Part shown: positions 12,936 through 15,057 of the stretch, one piece after another
Layout of the letters: each line of letters starts with the position of its first letter
Numbering within the stretch: the first letter of the stretch is position 1
DNA from: JAFAVZ01 sp036009105
GTDB taxonomy: Bacteria; Acidobacteriota; Thermoanaerobaculia; Gp7-AA8
DNA length: 15,057 bases
Reading direction: 5' to 3'
Assembly: GCA_036009105.1 (NCBI GenBank)
Contig: DASYMJ010000303.1
Coordinates: forward strand, 1-15,057
Translations under genes and position numbers: made by a program
Notes under the pieces: generated by a model
Told to the model about the DNA's origin: nothing
What the model saw: only the letters and a program-made list of their open reading frames with translations
Databases searched by the model: none

Positions 12936-13915
12936 AGGACCAGTACTTCGGCGACATCCGCGACTGGTTCAAATATGTCGTGCTGCGCGTGCTGCTGCGC
13001 AAAGGGCTGACCCTCACCGCAGGCTGGATGCTAACCGAGGAAGACAGCAGCGGCGACGGTGAGCTGCGCGGGTATCTGCAGGGACAACCGGTCAACCGTC
13101 GGGTCGATCCGGAGCTTTACCAGTGGCTGCTGCAATGGCAGGAGTCGGGCGCGCCGCGCGAAGTGCAGCAGATCGAGCGCAGCGGTCTGCTTGGGGAGGC
13201 CCGCTTCCATCGTGCGCTGCTGACCGATGACGCGGCCGCGCGCGATGCGTGGTTCGCGGCGCTGTACGAGGTGGCTGCCGGCTCTGACGTCGTCTTTCTC
13301 GATCCGGACAACGGTCTGGAAGTTCGTTCCCATCCCCGCGGCAAGGGCAAGTCATCAAAGTACGTCTACTGGCGCGAGATCGTGGAGCTCTGGAACCGCG
13401 GGCATTCGGTCGTCGTCCACCAGCACTTTGCCCGCGTGACGCGGCGCAGCTTTCTGCGTGGGCGGCTCGAGGAGCTGTTCCGCTTTTTCCCGGCCGAGCG
13501 AGGCATCGCCATCCACACTATGGACACGATGTTCCTGATCGTCGCCCGTCCCGAGCATTGGGAGAGGCTGGCCGGAGTGATCGAGGCCATCGGCGCGACC
13601 GACGACCGGCGCCTGCACGCGGAGGAGCTGGGACGGGAAACGCTCGAGAGGCTGACCCGGCCGATCGACTACGAGGCCGCATTGCGCGAGGACAATCGGA
13701 TGCTGCTAGGCGGCGGCGGAGAGGCAATCAACCGCAACGAACAGCAGGTCGTCCGCAAGACCGACCTTCCCGGCAGCGAACGCGATCAGAAGATGTACGT
13801 CATGCGCTGCCTCCGCTGCGCCCACGAATATGGTTGCAACGGAATCGAGATCTTCCAGCGGAAGTGCCCGCGCTGCCAGGGTGGGCCCGCGGCGCTGGAC
13901 GTGTGGGTGCACTGA
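12932..13915 (+). CDS. Uncharacterised conserved protein with C-terminal zinc ribbon
   Basis: I do not know a function for this 327-residue protein. The first 240 or so residues look like an alpha/beta globular domain, with blocks QYFGDIRDWFKYVVLRVLL (4-22), AGWMLTEEDSSGDGELRGYL, IERSGLLGEARFH, SDVVFLDPDNGLEV, GKGKSSKYVYWREI, VVVHQHFARVTRRSF and IHTMDTMFLIVARPEHW. I recall similar unannotated bacterial proteins that share the QYFGD, FLDPDNGLEV and SSKYVYWRE blocks. The FLDPDNGL strand-loop could belong to a Rossmann-like or nuclease-like fold, but no SAM-binding glycine motif or known nuclease motif is clear. A linker (about 245-288) leads to a cysteine module (C293, C296, C302, C312, C315; CLRC...KCPRC), most likely a zinc ribbon. 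The start overlaps the SGNH stop by 4 nt. Possible roles are DNA or RNA binding or modification; this is speculation. Confidence 0.8.
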   Translation: MKDQYFGDIRDWFKYVVLRVLLRKGLTLTAGWMLTEEDSSGDGELRGYLQGQPVNRRVDPELYQWLLQWQESGAPREVQQIERSGLLGEARFHRALLTDDAAARDAWFAALYEVAAGSDVVFLDPDNGLEVRSHPRGKGKSSKYVYWREIVELWNRGHSVVVHQHFARVTRRSFLRGRLEELFRFFPAERGIAIHTMDTMFLIVARPEHWERLAGVIEAIGATDDRRLHAEELGRETLERLTRPIDYEAALREDNRMLLGGGGEAINRNEQQVVRKTDLPGSERDQKMYVMRCLRCAHEYGCNGIEIFQRKCPRCQGGPAALDVWVH

Positions 13916-13929
13916 AGGCGTTCCCTCCA

Positions 13930-13946
13930 AAACCGCCCTCAACCGT
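13930..13946 (+). repeat. Direct repeat copy 1 upstream of the poly-HAMP gene
   Basis: AAACCGCCCTCAACCGT. It matches the copy at 13987-14003 at 15 of 17 positions and ends immediately before the sigma-54-like site. It could be half of a regulator binding arrangement. Confidence 0.5.
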
Positions 13947-13947
13947 C

Positions 13948-13963
13948 TGGCGCCCGGCTTGCA
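13948..13963 (+). promoter_or_regulatory. Probable sigma-54 (RpoN) promoter of the poly-HAMP sensor gene
   Basis: TGGCGC, 5 nt, then TTGCA. It fits the consensus TGGCAC-N5-TTGCA at all positions but one, with the invariant GG (13949-13950) and GC (13961-13962) at the required spacing. The predicted transcript start is near 13974, leaving a leader of about 75 nt before the ATG at 14050. It is in an intergenic region, on the correct strand. Confidence 0.55.
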
Positions 13964-13980
13964 TCCGCCCTCCGCCCAAA

Positions 13981-13994
13981 GGCGGCAAACCGCC
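13981..13994 (+). promoter_or_regulatory. Small hairpin in the leader of the poly-HAMP gene
   Basis: GGCGG (13981-13985) can pair with CCGCC on either side (13972-13976 or 13990-13994), with the same CAAA loop each time. There is no following T-run, so it is not a standard terminator. If transcription starts near 13974, only the right-hand hairpin would be complete in the RNA. Confidence 0.35.
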
Positions 13995-14003
13995 CCAAAC
14001 CGT
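13987..14003 (+). repeat. Direct repeat copy 2 upstream of the poly-HAMP gene
   Basis: AAACCGCCCCAAACCGT, 57 nt downstream of copy 1 with two differences. It lies in the predicted leader, between the sigma-54-like site and the ribosome binding site. Confidence 0.5.
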
Positions 14004-14032
14004 TTCAGCACAAATTCATTCGTCACACCCCA

Positions 14033-14040
14033 GGGAGGAG
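14033..14040 (+). promoter_or_regulatory. Shine-Dalgarno GGGAGGAG of the poly-HAMP sensor
   Basis: A strong purine-rich ribosome site 9 nt before the ATG at 14050, which supports that start. Confidence 0.75.
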
Positions 14041-14049
14041 ACGCGCGCG

Positions 14050-15057
<1,008 letters not shown>

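Noticed and set aside
13972..13985. Rho-independent terminator after the zinc-ribbon gene
   Set aside because: The stem is only 5 bp and no T-run follows; it lies next to the sigma-54-like site and the leader of the next gene.

Overview
The window is a very GC-rich stretch of bacterial chromosome that is almost entirely coding. It carries eleven protein genes, two of them cut by the window edges. No RNA gene, transposase, phage gene or CRISPR array is visible. Periplasmic enzymes with signal peptides, a two-component-propeller GGDEF protein, a poly-HAMP sensor and REP-type palindromes point to a Gram-negative, free-living soil or sediment bacterium. Acidobacteriota is my best guess, made from gene style alone and without any search.

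Region 1 (1-5106, minus strand) is a tight four-gene run. In order of transcription it has a membrane-anchored GAF/histidine kinase, an M20-family (ArgE-like) deacylase, formimidoylglutamate deiminase (HutF) and an OPT-family oligopeptide transporter whose C-terminus lies outside the window. Gaps are 15 nt, then a 4-nt overlap, then a 23-nt overlap. The likely theme is uptake of peptides and use of histidine: HutF makes N-formylglutamate, and the M20 enzyme coupled to it may remove the acyl group (inference).

Region 2 (5107-5312) is the only sizeable divergent intergenic region. It holds an inverted pair of 23-nt REP palindromes (a REPIN) and a probable promoter for the plus-strand genes.

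Region 3 (5313-7834, plus strand) is a two-gene unit for exported enzymes: a YkuD-type L,D-transpeptidase and, 2 nt downstream, a soluble PQQ-dependent dehydrogenase. It converges with region 4 and overlaps it by 16 nt.

Region 4 (7819-10665, minus strand) is one large sensor: signal peptide, ligand-binding propeller, Y_Y_Y domain, one membrane helix and an active-looking GGDEF (GGEEF) domain. A palindromic intergenic-type repeat sits in frame inside its coding sequence. Its true start cannot be placed on a standard start codon.

Region 5 (10687-13915, plus strand) has three genes joined by ATGA overlaps: an APC amino acid permease, an SGNH/GDSL hydrolase, and an uncharacterised protein with a C-terminal cysteine-rich zinc ribbon. 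The last is the least explained gene of the window.

Region 6 (13916-15057, plus strand) has a 134-nt leader with a very good sigma-54 (-24/-12) match and a 17-nt direct repeat. It precedes the N-terminal part of a poly-HAMP sensor protein, probably a hybrid histidine kinase, which runs off the window.
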